From positions 1-13,963 of the forward strand of contig JAJZRT010000028.1 of the NCBI GenBank assembly GCA_021802595.1: 13,963 nt of DNA, in the 5' to 3' direction. Source of the DNA: Pseudomonadota bacterium (GTDB lineage Bacteria; Pseudomonadota; Gammaproteobacteria; Burkholderiales; Thiobacillaceae). This document shows positions 6,521 to 13,626 of the stretch, piece after piece. Below the pieces are notes generated by a model that was not told where the DNA came from, did no database searches, and saw only the letters and a list, made by a program, of their open reading frames with translations. The position numbers and the translations under genes were made by a program. Position 1 is the first letter of the stretch. Every line of letters begins with the position of its first letter.

Positions 6521-7816
6521 TTAGGGGGTATTCAGCGGCACGCTGATTCCGGCGCCGCCTGTGGCTGTGGGTGGTATGGCGGATTGCACCATGTGCGCCG
6601 AACTCATTTGATTGGCCATTGAGGACCGCCCGGCGCTTGCTGGTGGCGTCGGGGGGGTGCGGTTGACCTGGGCGGCGGTCTTTCCGCCAGTGCCGCGATA
6701 GGCGTTTAGTTTTCCGGTCTGGAACGCATCGGCCACCCCATTTTTGATGCTGGTGGCGACGGCTTGCGCAGGCGACATGGCGTAAGCTCCGACGCCCCGC
6801 GCAGCGCCGGCAATTCGTCCAGCCGCGCCGCTGTCAGTCATTGCCGTAGCAGCTCCTAGCTGCGCTGCCTGCGTTACGCCCCCGGCGGTGCGCGCAAGAC
6901 CACTGACGCCCGCCTTGGTGGCATTGAATCCCTGCTGTGCAGCGCCCCTAGCGGCGTTCCAGCCGAGCATTGTGCCGAGGCCCGCGGCGATGCCCGTAGA
7001 AGCCGCCGTTCCTGCATGGAGGCTAGGCCCTCCACTCATCATGCCGCCGGCGATGCCTGGCGCATGCCAAGCGAGAAAGGCGATTGCGCCGGCGCCGAGC
7101 ATGATCGAAAACGCCTGGTCAATCGTCACGCCGGACGCGGGCAAAACGGCCGCCAGCGAGCCAAGAACAGGCGCGGCGGCACTAATGATGAAAGCGAGCA
7201 CCATCAATTTGACGCCGTGACTGATGATTACCCCTAATGATTTCTCAGCCAGGAAAGCGGTGTGCTTGAAGACCCCAAAGGGAACCAGGATCAAAGCCAG
7301 AACGGCGATGATGTAAAACTCAAGGTAGGTAAGGAAGCATTGAATCCCGAGGATGAAAAACGCGAGCAGAGTAAGCAGTTCAGCCCACCCGAGCATAAAT
7401 TTCTGTCCGACCGCAAAGGTTCCCAACGAATGAATGGTGTTGGTTATGGGCGCGATTGCGACAAAGCCCTGAGAAATTATCCCCGATGGGTTTGTCAGAT
7501 TGACGATGGTTCCGCCACCGCCGCCCGATCCGGCGTGCTGGCCAACAAAAATAAAGCCCCCCAAAACTGCACTGATGACGGCTGGCCAGTTCAGCACAAA
7601 GTAGGCGAATGTGCCGATGACAAGTGATTTCTGGATCAGCGGCACAAAGAGATTTTCGCCTCTAAGTGCCCAATAGAGGCCAGCCAGGGTCATTTCGATG
7701 CCCGCCATCAAAAAAAGAAGATGCTGGGCACTCGGCAAAATTGCCGAGTACCCATGACTGAATACCGAGAGGAAGGCCCCCAACAAGTAGGTCAATATCC
7801 CAGCGTTGGCAGTCAT
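6521..7816 (-). CDS. trbL: TrbL/VirB6 polytopic inner-membrane protein
   Basis: TrbL/VirB6 forms part of the inner-membrane translocation platform of the T4SS. The 431-residue product has about six hydrophobic segments between residues 4 and 252. The TrbL signature region at about 180-210 reads PFGVFKHTAFLAEKSLGVII followed by HGVKLMVLAFI. A glycine run (SGGGGGT, about 97-103) lies in a loop. From about 255 to the end comes a long, low-complexity Ala/Gly/Thr-rich tail, as is usual in TrbL proteins. Such tails vary greatly between systems. AAGGTG sits eight bases before ATG 7816. The gene follows the trbK-like lipoprotein by 12 bases, the usual trbJ-K-L order. Confidence 0.94.
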   Translation of the reverse strand: MTANAGILTYLLGAFLSVFSHGYSAILPSAQHLLFLMAGIEMTLAGLYWALRGENLFVPLIQKSLVIGTFAYFVLNWPAVISAVLGGFIFVGQHAGSGGGGGTIVNLTNPSGIISQGFVAIAPITNTIHSLGTFAVGQKFMLGWAELLTLLAFFILGIQCFLTYLEFYIIAVLALILVPFGVFKHTAFLAEKSLGVIISHGVKLMVLAFIISAAAPVLGSLAAVLPASGVTIDQAFSIMLGAGAIAFLAWHAPGIAGGMMSGGPSLHAGTAASTGIAAGLGTMLGWNAARGAAQQGFNATKAGVSGLARTAGGVTQAAQLGAATAMTDSGAAGRIAGAARGVGAYAMSPAQAVATSIKNGVADAFQTGKLNAYRGTGGKTAAQVNRTPPTPPASAGRSSMANQMSSAHMVQSAIPPTATGGAGISVPLNTP

Positions 7817-7828
7817 TTGCGGAGCACC

Positions 7829-8116
7829 TTATTGCACTACAGGAAAAGGGACTGGCTTCGTTTTAACTGCGGCCTCGGCCTTCAAGCTGTCCACGTTGAT
7901 CTTGTTAATCAGTAGCCCGCATGCCTGTGCAGTAAGGGGCGCGTCGGCCTCGTCGCCCTTTTGGGCATAGGGCGTGCAATCCTGTGCCAAGAGAGCCTTA
8001 GCCTCCACGTCGGTGTATTGGTCGATGGGCTTGGGAAGGCCGGTCTGTGCCACACGGTGTGGCGAGCACGCCGCCAGCAGGACCATGACCGGAAGTACTA
8101 GCCAAAATGAGCGCAT
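7829..8116 (-). CDS. trbK: TrbK-like small lipoprotein (probable entry exclusion)
   Basis: The 95-residue product starts with a lipoprotein signal peptide and the lipobox LAAC (Cys17), followed by Ser, and ends with a polar domain containing two further cysteines (47 and 66) that may form a disulfide. TrbK of RP4 and the Ti plasmids is a small lipoprotein encoded between trbJ and trbL. In RP4 it prevents uptake of the same plasmid by a cell that already holds it (entry exclusion). Position and type match here; the sequence itself is too variable to prove exclusion. A VirB7-like structural role is the main alternative. GAGGAA precedes ATG 8116 by six bases. The gene lies 16 bases after trbJ. 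Confidence 0.75.
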   Translation of the reverse strand: MRSFWLVLPVMVLLAACSPHRVAQTGLPKPIDQYTDVEAKALLAQDCTPYAQKGDEADAPLTAQACGLLINKINVDSLKAEAAVKTKPVPFPVVQ

Positions 8117-8132
8117 TTAAATTCCTCTACGG

Positions 8133-8885
8133 TTATTGCAGGGCTGGTTGGCCAACCGGCTGCGTTTGTACGTTACCTTCGGCCAGGAGGCCGGCCGCGT
8201 CAGCTTTCTCGGCCTGATCCGAAACCTTCATCTGCTCGGCCTGTTGTGCGGCAATGTCTGTCTGCGCCTGATTGATCGCGGCCATCTGCCCATTGAGCTG
8301 GATGAGCTGCTGGGCGACCTGCGTTTGGATCTGGTTGCCGGCCTGAATGGCGCTCAGGGCGCCAGTACTGGCCTGCGATTGATTCGCTGCGGAAGCCACA
8401 TCAGCCGCTTGCTGTGGCAACGCAGCGATCACTTGTCCTTGAGCCGAATAAGCGCCCTGGTAGTCCTTGTTAGCCTGCGTAAGCCATCCCTGGACTTGGC
8501 TCAAGAGCTGTTGTGTCGTCATGGGCTGTTGGCCATTCGCGGCCGGATAAAGGCCGTTGTAGTTCGAGGAAAGGTTTTGGATGTTGTTGGCCAGGCCGCC
8601 GATATTGCCCATTGCCGTCGTGAGCTGATTCATTTCGGTCGTGTAGTTCCCGAGAAGTTGGGAGGCCACCGAGGACGGCATTTGCTGCAGATTTTTGACC
8701 TGGTTGGCAATCTGCGTCAGCTCATTGGTGATCTGGGTCGCCTGGTTGACTGTGGTTTGGAGCGTGTTGGCTTCGTTGAGGGTGTTTTGGACGAGGTTGG
8801 CAACGTCCGTCACTGGAATTTGAGCGTGAGCCGACACGCTGAAAGCCAAGCCAACTGCCACCGCCACTTTGATGATGCGTTTCAT
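8133..8885 (-). CDS. trbJ: TrbJ/VirB5 periplasmic pilus-associated protein
   Basis: TrbJ corresponds to VirB5, a minor pilus component or pilus-tip adhesin exported to the periplasm. The 250-residue product has a signal peptide (MKRIIKVAVAVGLAFSVSAHA) and a mature start IPVTDVANLVQNTLNEANTL, typical of TrbJ. Long Gln/Asn/Ala-rich helices follow (QITNELTQIANQVKNLQQMP; QLIQLNGQMAAINQAQTDIA) that suit the helical bundle of this family. The start at 8885 is chosen for its signal peptide and the AAGGAAA ribosome binding site. An 11-codon longer reading would begin inside the insertion sequence and is rejected. The IS110-family element ends only about 11 bases upstream, so this gene and those after it may depend on read-through or on a promoter in the element. 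Confidence 0.92.
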   Translation of the reverse strand: MKRIIKVAVAVGLAFSVSAHAQIPVTDVANLVQNTLNEANTLQTTVNQATQITNELTQIANQVKNLQQMPSSVASQLLGNYTTEMNQLTTAMGNIGGLANNIQNLSSNYNGLYPAANGQQPMTTQQLLSQVQGWLTQANKDYQGAYSAQGQVIAALPQQAADVASAANQSQASTGALSAIQAGNQIQTQVAQQLIQLNGQMAAINQAQTDIAAQQAEQMKVSDQAEKADAAGLLAEGNVQTQPVGQPALQ

Positions 8886-8896
8886 GGTTTCCTTAT
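8886..8896 (-). promoter_or_regulatory. trbJ ribosome binding site at the insertion-sequence junction
   Basis: The short stretch ATAAGGAAACC directly precedes the trbJ ATG and lies just outside the left terminal repeat of the insertion sequence. The element therefore spared the ribosome binding site by only a few bases. This fixes the trbJ start and suggests that translation of trbJ can survive the insertion if transcription reaches it. Confidence 0.7.
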
Positions 8897-8909
8897 ATGG
8901 ACACCTCCC
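8897..8909 (+). repeat. Left inverted repeat of the IS110/IS1111-like element
   Basis: ATGGACACCTCCC here is the exact reverse complement of the sequence at 10301-10313, 13 of 13 positions. The next inner base does not match. This is the end downstream of the recombinase gene. Confidence 0.85.
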
Positions 8910-9164
8910 GGTTTGCAAGGATGATTTTTCGTGATGCCTCGACGAGGAAACGGCTGCAGTCTTATATCCGGCCTTGTTGCAGACCGGCTTTCCGTCCGCG
9001 GGCCCTGATGGAATTCGCCAAGAACATCCTCATCTCCTTCACGCGCTTTAAAGCGCAGGAAACAATTCAGGTTTGTGTTCTTGCGGTCCGACCTGTCTTG
9101 CCATCACTGGGTAATCAACCTGTGCAACCTATCGGCTCGTCCACTCCTTCGTAGAGTTCATCGG
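8910..9164 (-). ncRNA. Predicted bridge RNA region of the IS1111-like element
   Basis: The 255 bases between the recombinase stop and the left repeat have no credible gene. IS110-family recombinases use a bridge RNA whose internal loops pair with target and donor DNA; in the IS1111 group it lies downstream of the gene, as here. On the recombinase strand an 8-bp stem (CAAGAACA 9083-9076 with TGTTCTTG 9026-9019) encloses an internal loop capped by a hairpin formed from a 14-bp palindrome (9056-9043). The 5' loop side ends in GTTTCCT (9063-9057), complementary to AGGAAAC in the trbJ-side flank. The 3' side holds AAGGAGATG (9039-9031), identical to the trbE-side flank. That is how a target-binding loop should look. 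I could not place the donor-binding loop or the RNA ends. Confidence 0.6.
9043..9056. repeat. 14-bp perfect palindrome capping the putative target-binding loop
   Basis: GCGCTTTAAAGCGC is a perfect palindrome and would form a 5-6 bp hairpin in RNA. It sits in the non-coding part of the insertion sequence, between the two candidate guide segments of the predicted bridge RNA. Confidence 0.75.
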
Positions 9165-10187
9165 CTACGCGGGCTTCACGCTCACGTAGTTCTGCTGGTA
9201 AGCCCGGCCATGGGCCAGAATCGCCCATGCCGTGCGTGCCATCTTGTTGGCCAGAGCAACCGCTGCGATATTCGCGGGCCGCCGGGCCTGAAGTTGTTTC
9301 TGCCAGTCTGTCGGTGCTTTGGCGTGGCTCAGTACCGACCGCGCGCCGTGGATCAGCAGGGTGCGTAGGTACGGATCGCCGCGCTTCGAGATCGTGCCCA
9401 ATCTCACCTTGCCGCCAGTCCCGCTCTGACGCGGTACCAAGCCCAGGTACGACGCGAACTCGCGCCCTGACTTGAAGCTTCGTGCGTCGCCGATCATGGC
9501 CACCAGCGCCGTCGCCGTTAGTCGCCCAATGCCGGGGATCGCCGTGATCGCGAGACAGGCTGCTTCCTGTTTCTGCCAGGTGCCGAGCTGCTTCTCTAGC
9601 CCGTCGATTTCTTGTTCCAGTCCGTCGATACGCTGGAGTTGACCTTGCAGCCCTTTCCATACCCTATCCGGAAGTGTCGCTTCCAGTTCGGTCATGCGAC
9701 GACGAATCTCATTCAACCCGGCCAGACGTCCGGCGCGAAAGGTGACGCCAAATTCGTAGAGCAGGCCGCGCAATTGATTCACCTGCATGGTACGTATCTT
9801 CACGAGTTGCGCACGCATCCGGTGCAGACTGAGCATCGCCTGCTGATCTTCGGTCTTCGCCGCCACCGTGCGCATGCCAGGCTGTCGGGCTGCCGTCCAG
9901 ATCGCGCGGGCATCCGCCGCGTCCGTCTTGTTGGTCTGCACAAATGGCCGAATGAATTTCGCGTGCAACAGCACTACCTCGTGGCCGAGCGCCTTGATCT
10001 TGCGCGCCCACCAATGCCCGCTCCCACATGCTTCCAGCGCCACCTGGCCCGCCGGCCGCCGCGCCAGAAACTCGATCAACTCCTGCCGGCCAAACCGTCG
10101 ATTCACGATTTCTCCTGTTCCTGCATCAACCCAGTACAGCTGAAAAATACGCTTCGCCACATCCAATCCGTATGTCATAACATCCAT
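9165..10187 (-). CDS. IS110-family (IS1111-like) bridge-RNA-guided recombinase
   Basis: The 340-residue protein is a DEDD/serine recombinase of the IS110 family. The RuvC-like N-terminal domain shows the acidic tetrad: Asp9 (YGLDVAK), Glu52 (VALEACGSGHWW), Asp89 and Asp92 (NKTDAADARAI). A helical/coiled-coil middle follows (about 160-205: MTELEATL, EQEIDGLEKQL). The C-terminal Tnp domain has the helix-hairpin-helix ITAIPGIGRLTATALVAMIG and FASYLGLVPRQSGTGGKVRL, with the likely nucleophile Ser255. Length is normal for the family and no frameshift is seen, so it may be active. ATG 10187 is chosen because GGAGAG lies upstream and MDVMTYGLDVAK is the usual start; a longer reading to 10313 begins inside the terminal repeat and is rejected. 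It is transcribed in the same direction as the trb operon. Confidence 0.95.
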   Translation of the reverse strand: MDVMTYGLDVAKRIFQLYWVDAGTGEIVNRRFGRQELIEFLARRPAGQVALEACGSGHWWARKIKALGHEVVLLHAKFIRPFVQTNKTDAADARAIWTAARQPGMRTVAAKTEDQQAMLSLHRMRAQLVKIRTMQVNQLRGLLYEFGVTFRAGRLAGLNEIRRRMTELEATLPDRVWKGLQGQLQRIDGLEQEIDGLEKQLGTWQKQEAACLAITAIPGIGRLTATALVAMIGDARSFKSGREFASYLGLVPRQSGTGGKVRLGTISKRGDPYLRTLLIHGARSVLSHAKAPTDWQKQLQARRPANIAAVALANKMARTAWAILAHGRAYQQNYVSVKPA

Positions 10188-10285
10188 TTCGGGCTCTCCG
10201 TTCCTCAAGTGGTTGGTCAAATCTCCACTTTGGCACATCGATGCCGTTCGGTTCGGAGGGCCCTCCTCCTTGTTACCGCCTAGCC

Positions 10286-10303
10286 CCCTCCCCGTAGGGA
10301 GGG
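10286..10303. repeat. Hairpin next to the right end of the insertion sequence
   Basis: CCCTCCC and GGGAGGG form a perfect 7-bp stem around a four-base loop (CGTA) and overlap the inner edge of the right terminal repeat. It may help shape the donor end or the transcript leader of the recombinase. No function can be shown. Confidence 0.5.
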
Positions 10304-10313
10304 AGGTGTCCAT
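10301..10313 (-). repeat. Right inverted repeat of the IS110/IS1111-like element
   Basis: GGGAGGTGTCCAT on the plus strand mirrors the repeat at 8897-8909 perfectly. This is the end upstream of the recombinase gene. Next to it is a 7-bp hairpin (10286-10303). Confidence 0.85.
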
Positions 10314-10337
10314 GCCATCTCCTTTGGTTGCAAAACA

Positions 10338-12854
10338 TCAGGCCCGCTTGCGCTCGGCCCGGCCTTCCAGTTCGTCAATAATTTCAGCCGCCCAATCCAG
10401 GCCCTTACTGCTCAGAAAAATGCTGTTGAAGCGATCCGGGTCAGTTGCCTGTAGCTCTGTTGCAAAGGCACGATCCTCAACGCTGGTTGCGCCGCAATAG
10501 GCGATTGCGAGCGGCCCAAGGTTGAGGTCGAACAGACGATTGCCCAGCGGGGAAACGTAGTAGTACTGGCGCTTGGGTAACGCCGTGGCGATGATTTCGA
10601 GTTGGCGGTCGTTAAGCCCAAACTTCTTGTATGCCTCGCCGGCCGTGGGTTCCATCGCGTCGGGGTTAGGCAAGAAAATCCGGGTGAAGCAGCTCTCCCG
10701 CACGGCATCGAAAATGCGGCTTTTCACCACGTCAGCCGGGTTCTGTGTGGCAAAGACCACATAGACCTTTTTCTTGCGTAGCGTCTTGAGCCAAACCCGT
10801 AACTTCGGACCAAAAACCGGCTCGTCGAGAAACAGCCAGCCCTCGTCGATGGGAAGGAACGTCGGCACGCCTGTAAACCGCTCCTCAAGGCGGTGAAACA
10901 GGAACGTAAGGACCGGCATCACGGCATGGGCATACTCGGCAATGAGTTTGCCCATTTCAAAATATTGCCAGCGCCCGTAGGCTAGGTTGTCGTGCTCCGC
11001 ATCGAGGAAGCGCCCGTAAGGGCCTTCGACGGTGTAAGGCTTTAGGGCCTCCTTGAGCCGGGGGTCTTGGACAAGAAAGCGCAAGCCGCTGATCGTCCGG
11101 TTCTCTTTGGGCGAGGCGGCCAACTGAGTAAGCGCCTTCCATATCACGCCCTTGTCCTCTGGCGTGAGCGTTACGCCCTCATGCGTTATAAGGGTCTGGA
11201 CCCATTCGTTCGCCCAATTCCGCTCACCGTCCTTGTCGATGTTGGCCAAGGGCTGAAACGCCAAGGATTCTTCGCCCAAGTCGTAGAAGTCGCCACCGAC
11301 CCCGTAGGTCGTCGTAAGGCAAGAGGCATCCTTGTCGAAGCCGAAGACTTGGGCGCCGGGATACCGCCGGAATTGCAGGGCCAGGAAATTGAGCAGCACT
11401 GATTTTCCCATGCCCGTAGGCCCAAAGAGGATCGTGTGGCCTACGTCTCCGAAATTCAGCGATAGCCGGTACGGCGTGGCCCCTTCCGCGACCGCATGGG
11501 CGAGGGGAGGGCCGCCCAAATTCTCGTCGCCCTCGGCACCCGCCCAAATGGATGACAGCGGGAACAGGTGCGTGAGGTTGAGGGTGTTGAGGATGGGATG
11601 GCGTACATTCTTGTTGCAGTTACCCGGAATGGACCCCAACCACGCCTCGATGCAATTATGGTTGCTGATTTCATCGGCCACGGTAAAGCCAAGGTTCTCG
11701 AAGACCCTGGAGACTTCCCGAATGTGCAACTTGAGACGGGCTGCATCCTCATCCAGTAACACCACGACCTGAGTAAAGAAGCCGTAGGCCACCATATCCG
11801 CTTGCAACTCCTGTAGCGCCACGTCCGCGTCCGCCGCCTGGTTCACCGCGTCACTGTTCTGGATTTGTGACTCCTCGCCAAAGAGTGCTTCTTTGAAGGC
11901 GGAAATCAGTTTTTTCCGGGCGCTGAGCCACTTCTGTTGAAAACTGCTGAGTGCCTTCACAGCGTCGGTCTTGTCCATCGCTATGTAGCGCGTCACCCAA
12001 CGATAGGTGATCTGGAGGCGGTTTAGCTCATCAAGCAGGCCCGGCATGCTGGAGGCCGGAAAATTCCGCACGGTCACGACCGCAATGTGGTGATCGCCAA
12101 GTTTGGGGGCCAGCCCGCCGGTAAACGGCGTGTCTGTGATGAAAGCGTCGAGATACAGCGGAACCTCCGGCGCGGCGACCTTATGATCCTTGGGGGATAC
12201 GCAAGCGTGCAGATAGGTCAGGGTTTCATCATCATTGAGCTGCACGAATTCCGGCAGCAAGGCGGACAGCATTTTTTCCATGCGGACCCGTTCGCGCTGG
12301 AACGTCTCTAGCACCGTTGCGAACAAGTCCTTCGTTTCTGCCGTGTCGCCGCCCTCGTAGAACATGGCCGCCAGGCGGCTAACCGTGTCGCGTGGCGGCA
12401 TATAAACCAGCGTGAGCGTGTAATCGCTCTCGTAGTGGATACCGCTCTCAAACTGCACCCGGCGTTCCTCGTCCACCAGGTAGGAAATAGCGTCGGGGAA
12501 ATCTGACTTGGGATAGCCGGAGACAGGGTGATGGCGATTTTCGGCGTAGAGCGCCCAGCCGCCTTCAAGGCGCTTGAAGACGTTGTTGATGCGAGCGCAG
12601 ACCGATATGAGCGTGTGATGGGTTTCGCTGTAGAGGTCCGGGCCACGCATGGCAAAGGAAGCCTGGAGGCTTCCGTTCTTGTTCATGACGACACCAGGCG
12701 CGACCAGGCGTGCCCAGGGAAGCAGGTCGGATAGATGCGCCGACCGGCGACGGTGTTCCGCGAGCGTGAACAGTTCGTAGCCGTTCGGGGAAAGGAAAGC
12801 CCAGCCGACGATGGCGACCAGGATCAAGGCGAGGATCAGCAGCGCAGCGAACAT
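10338..12854 (-). CDS. trbE: TrbE/VirB4 T4SS ATPase
   Basis: TrbE/VirB4 is the large hexameric ATPase at the cytoplasmic face of the T4SS that powers pilus assembly and substrate transfer. The 838-residue product starts with a hydrophobic helix (about 1-20), then the TrbE-type opening LPWARLVAPGVVMNKNGSLQ and MRGPDLYSETHH. Walker A is GPTGMGKS (478-485), Walker B is FLPIDEGWLF (Asp670/Glu671), and a conserved VVFATQNPADVVKS (sensor/Q motif) follows. All ATPase motifs are intact and length is normal. The start is five bases after the trbD stop; the ribosome binding site is weak (AAGG about 12 bases upstream), so translation may depend on coupling. The insertion sequence lies 24 bases beyond its stop and does not truncate it. 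Confidence 0.96.
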   Translation of the reverse strand: MFAALLILALILVAIVGWAFLSPNGYELFTLAEHRRRSAHLSDLLPWARLVAPGVVMNKNGSLQASFAMRGPDLYSETHHTLISVCARINNVFKRLEGGWALYAENRHHPVSGYPKSDFPDAISYLVDEERRVQFESGIHYESDYTLTLVYMPPRDTVSRLAAMFYEGGDTAETKDLFATVLETFQRERVRMEKMLSALLPEFVQLNDDETLTYLHACVSPKDHKVAAPEVPLYLDAFITDTPFTGGLAPKLGDHHIAVVTVRNFPASSMPGLLDELNRLQITYRWVTRYIAMDKTDAVKALSSFQQKWLSARKKLISAFKEALFGEESQIQNSDAVNQAADADVALQELQADMVAYGFFTQVVVLLDEDAARLKLHIREVSRVFENLGFTVADEISNHNCIEAWLGSIPGNCNKNVRHPILNTLNLTHLFPLSSIWAGAEGDENLGGPPLAHAVAEGATPYRLSLNFGDVGHTILFGPTGMGKSVLLNFLALQFRRYPGAQVFGFDKDASCLTTTYGVGGDFYDLGEESLAFQPLANIDKDGERNWANEWVQTLITHEGVTLTPEDKGVIWKALTQLAASPKENRTISGLRFLVQDPRLKEALKPYTVEGPYGRFLDAEHDNLAYGRWQYFEMGKLIAEYAHAVMPVLTFLFHRLEERFTGVPTFLPIDEGWLFLDEPVFGPKLRVWLKTLRKKKVYVVFATQNPADVVKSRIFDAVRESCFTRIFLPNPDAMEPTAGEAYKKFGLNDRQLEIIATALPKRQYYYVSPLGNRLFDLNLGPLAIAYCGATSVEDRAFATELQATDPDRFNSIFLSSKGLDWAAEIIDELEGRAERKRA

Positions 12855-12859
12855 GGGGG

Positions 12860-13114
12860 CTATGCCTTATAGAATTTTTTGTAGCGCCAAGCACGCCGGA
12901 ACACGTCGAAAAATTGTGGGTCTTTTTTCGCCGCCGCAAGGGCTACAACGTGGACAAAAATTCCCAGAGGGATCGCGTACCAGGTGCCTAGCGGCAAGGT
13001 CATGGCCGCAACAAAAGTCCAGTTGATGATGGCAATTTCTCTTGGCACGCCACCAATCAGCATCGGCTTGGTCAGCGAGGCATGAATGGGAACAACGAAT
13101 CCCTCGGGAAACAC
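12860..13114 (-). CDS. trbD: TrbD/VirB3 inner-membrane protein (GTG start)
   Basis: TrbD/VirB3 is a small inner-membrane protein that works with the VirB4 ATPase. The 84-residue product reads FPEGFVVPIHASLTKPMLIG, then GGVPREIAIINW, two close membrane helices (about 30-65), and a charged C-terminus AKKDPQFFDVFRRAWRYKKF typical of the family. GTG 13114 is chosen: GAGGGG, which overlaps the trbC stop, lies about six bases upstream. TTG 13120 is the alternative but sits too close to that site. Longer readings to ATG 13189 overlap trbC for 65 bases and add no family sequence. The gene lies 10 bases after trbC and 5 before trbE. Confidence 0.88.
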   Translation of the reverse strand: MFPEGFVVPIHASLTKPMLIGGVPREIAIINWTFVAAMTLPLGTWYAIPLGIFVHVVALAAAKKDPQFFDVFRRAWRYKKFYKA

Positions 13115-13124
13115 GGTCAACCCC

Positions 13125-13454
13125 TCAGAACGCCATGCCGCCGGCGTAACCGAACAGCGGCAGGAAGAACGACGTGGCGGCGAAGGCAATGGAAAGGCCG
13201 AACGCGACCCAGACTAGGCGGCGAAGCCCTGAACCGCCTTCGCTGAAGGCGATGCCCAGACCCGTCACCACCACAGCGGCAACGCCCGCGATCTTGGCGA
13301 CCGGGCCGGTTAAGGAACTCAAAAACGACTGGAGCGGAGCTTCCCAGGGCATGCCGGTGCCTTGGGCACTGGCTACCCCAGCACTAACAATCAACGTGGC
13401 CAGGGCGAGGAACAGAAAATTCGCCGCCTGCTTGCGACTCAACGGGTATTGCAT
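13125..13454 (-). CDS. trbC: TrbC/VirB2 major pilin precursor
   Basis: TrbC/VirB2 is the pilin subunit of the conjugative pilus. The 109-residue product has a long signal peptide (basic QYPLSRKQ, hydrophobic 12-26, cut after ASA near 28), then two membrane helices (about 48-66 and 76-97) separated by a short charged loop (SEGGSGLRRLV), the usual pilin plan. ATG 13454 is chosen because GAGGAG lies five to seven bases upstream and the signal peptide starts well there. A 14-codon longer reading lacks a ribosome binding site. It is the first gene of the operon in this window. Whether it is cyclised as in RP4 cannot be told from the sequence. Confidence 0.93.
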   Translation of the reverse strand: MQYPLSRKQAANFLFLALATLIVSAGVASAQGTGMPWEAPLQSFLSSLTGPVAKIAGVAAVVVTGLGIAFSEGGSGLRRLVWVAFGLSIAFAATSFFLPLFGYAGGMAF

Positions 13455-13496
13455 AGGTCTCTCCTCAAGGTGGATGGATGCGGCCTTGAAAGTCAA

Positions 13497-13560
13497 AGCG
13501 CCATGCCACAGTAGCAGAAATAACTATACGTTGAGCAAAAAAATATATAAGAATTAATGA
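13497..13560 (-). promoter_or_regulatory. AT-rich putative promoter region of the trb operon
   Basis: In contrast to its GC-rich neighbours, the stretch about 13500-13565 is very AT-rich and on the minus strand includes TATATA, a T7 run and TATAGT, about 60-110 bases before trbC. It sits between a terminator-like hairpin and the first gene, which is where the operon promoter would be expected. No convincing -35/-10 pair with 16-18 base spacing could be fixed. Confidence 0.35.
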
Positions 13561-13561
13561 C

Positions 13562-13602
13562 TTAAAGACTACTTACTAGCCAGTCCGTCATATTGTCTTT
13601 AA
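13562..13602. repeat. 8-bp inverted repeat upstream of trbC, possible operator
   Basis: TTAAAGAC (13562-13569) and GTCTTTAA (13595-13602) are perfect inverted copies 25 bases apart. They flank the upstream edge of the AT-rich putative promoter. Such a spaced inverted repeat can be a regulator site, possibly for a ribbon-helix-helix protein, but it could also be chance in AT-rich DNA. Confidence 0.4.
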
Positions 13603-13603
13603 C

Positions 13604-13626
13604 GAAAAATGGGCGTACATGCGCCC
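13604..13626 (-). terminator. Terminator-like hairpin upstream of the trb operon
   Basis: On the minus strand GGGCG-CATGTA-CGCCC forms a 5-bp GC stem, extendable by weaker pairs, and is followed directly by ATTTTTC. This is a rho-independent terminator pattern for transcription arriving from the right. It would isolate the trb operon from upstream genes or act as a leader attenuator if the promoter lies further right. Confidence 0.5.

Larger units (their letters stand above)
8897..10313 (-). mobile_element. IS110-family insertion sequence (IS1111-like layout) between trbE and trbJ
   Basis: A complete-looking element of about 1417 bp splits the expected trbE-trbJ junction. It contains one recombinase gene (9165-10187), 13-bp perfect inverted repeats at its two ends, 126 bp in front of the gene and about 268 bp behind it. 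IS110-family elements usually lack inverted repeats, while the IS1111 group has subterminal ones and keeps its bridge RNA gene downstream of the recombinase; this element fits the second plan. A few bases outside each repeat may still belong to the element, so the true ends could lie slightly further out (about 8894-8896 and 10314-10315). No obvious target duplication is visible, as expected for this family. It is oriented with the operon. Confidence 0.85.

Noticed and set aside
8136..8924. 262-aa open frame on the plus strand opposite trbJ
   Set aside because: It is the antisense shadow of trbJ, which has a signal peptide, ribosome binding site and operon position.
10188..10313. Longer recombinase reading starting at the ATG of the right terminal repeat
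   Set aside because: The start lies in the inverted repeat and the added residues are not family-like; ATG 10187 has a good ribosome binding site and the normal IS110 start.
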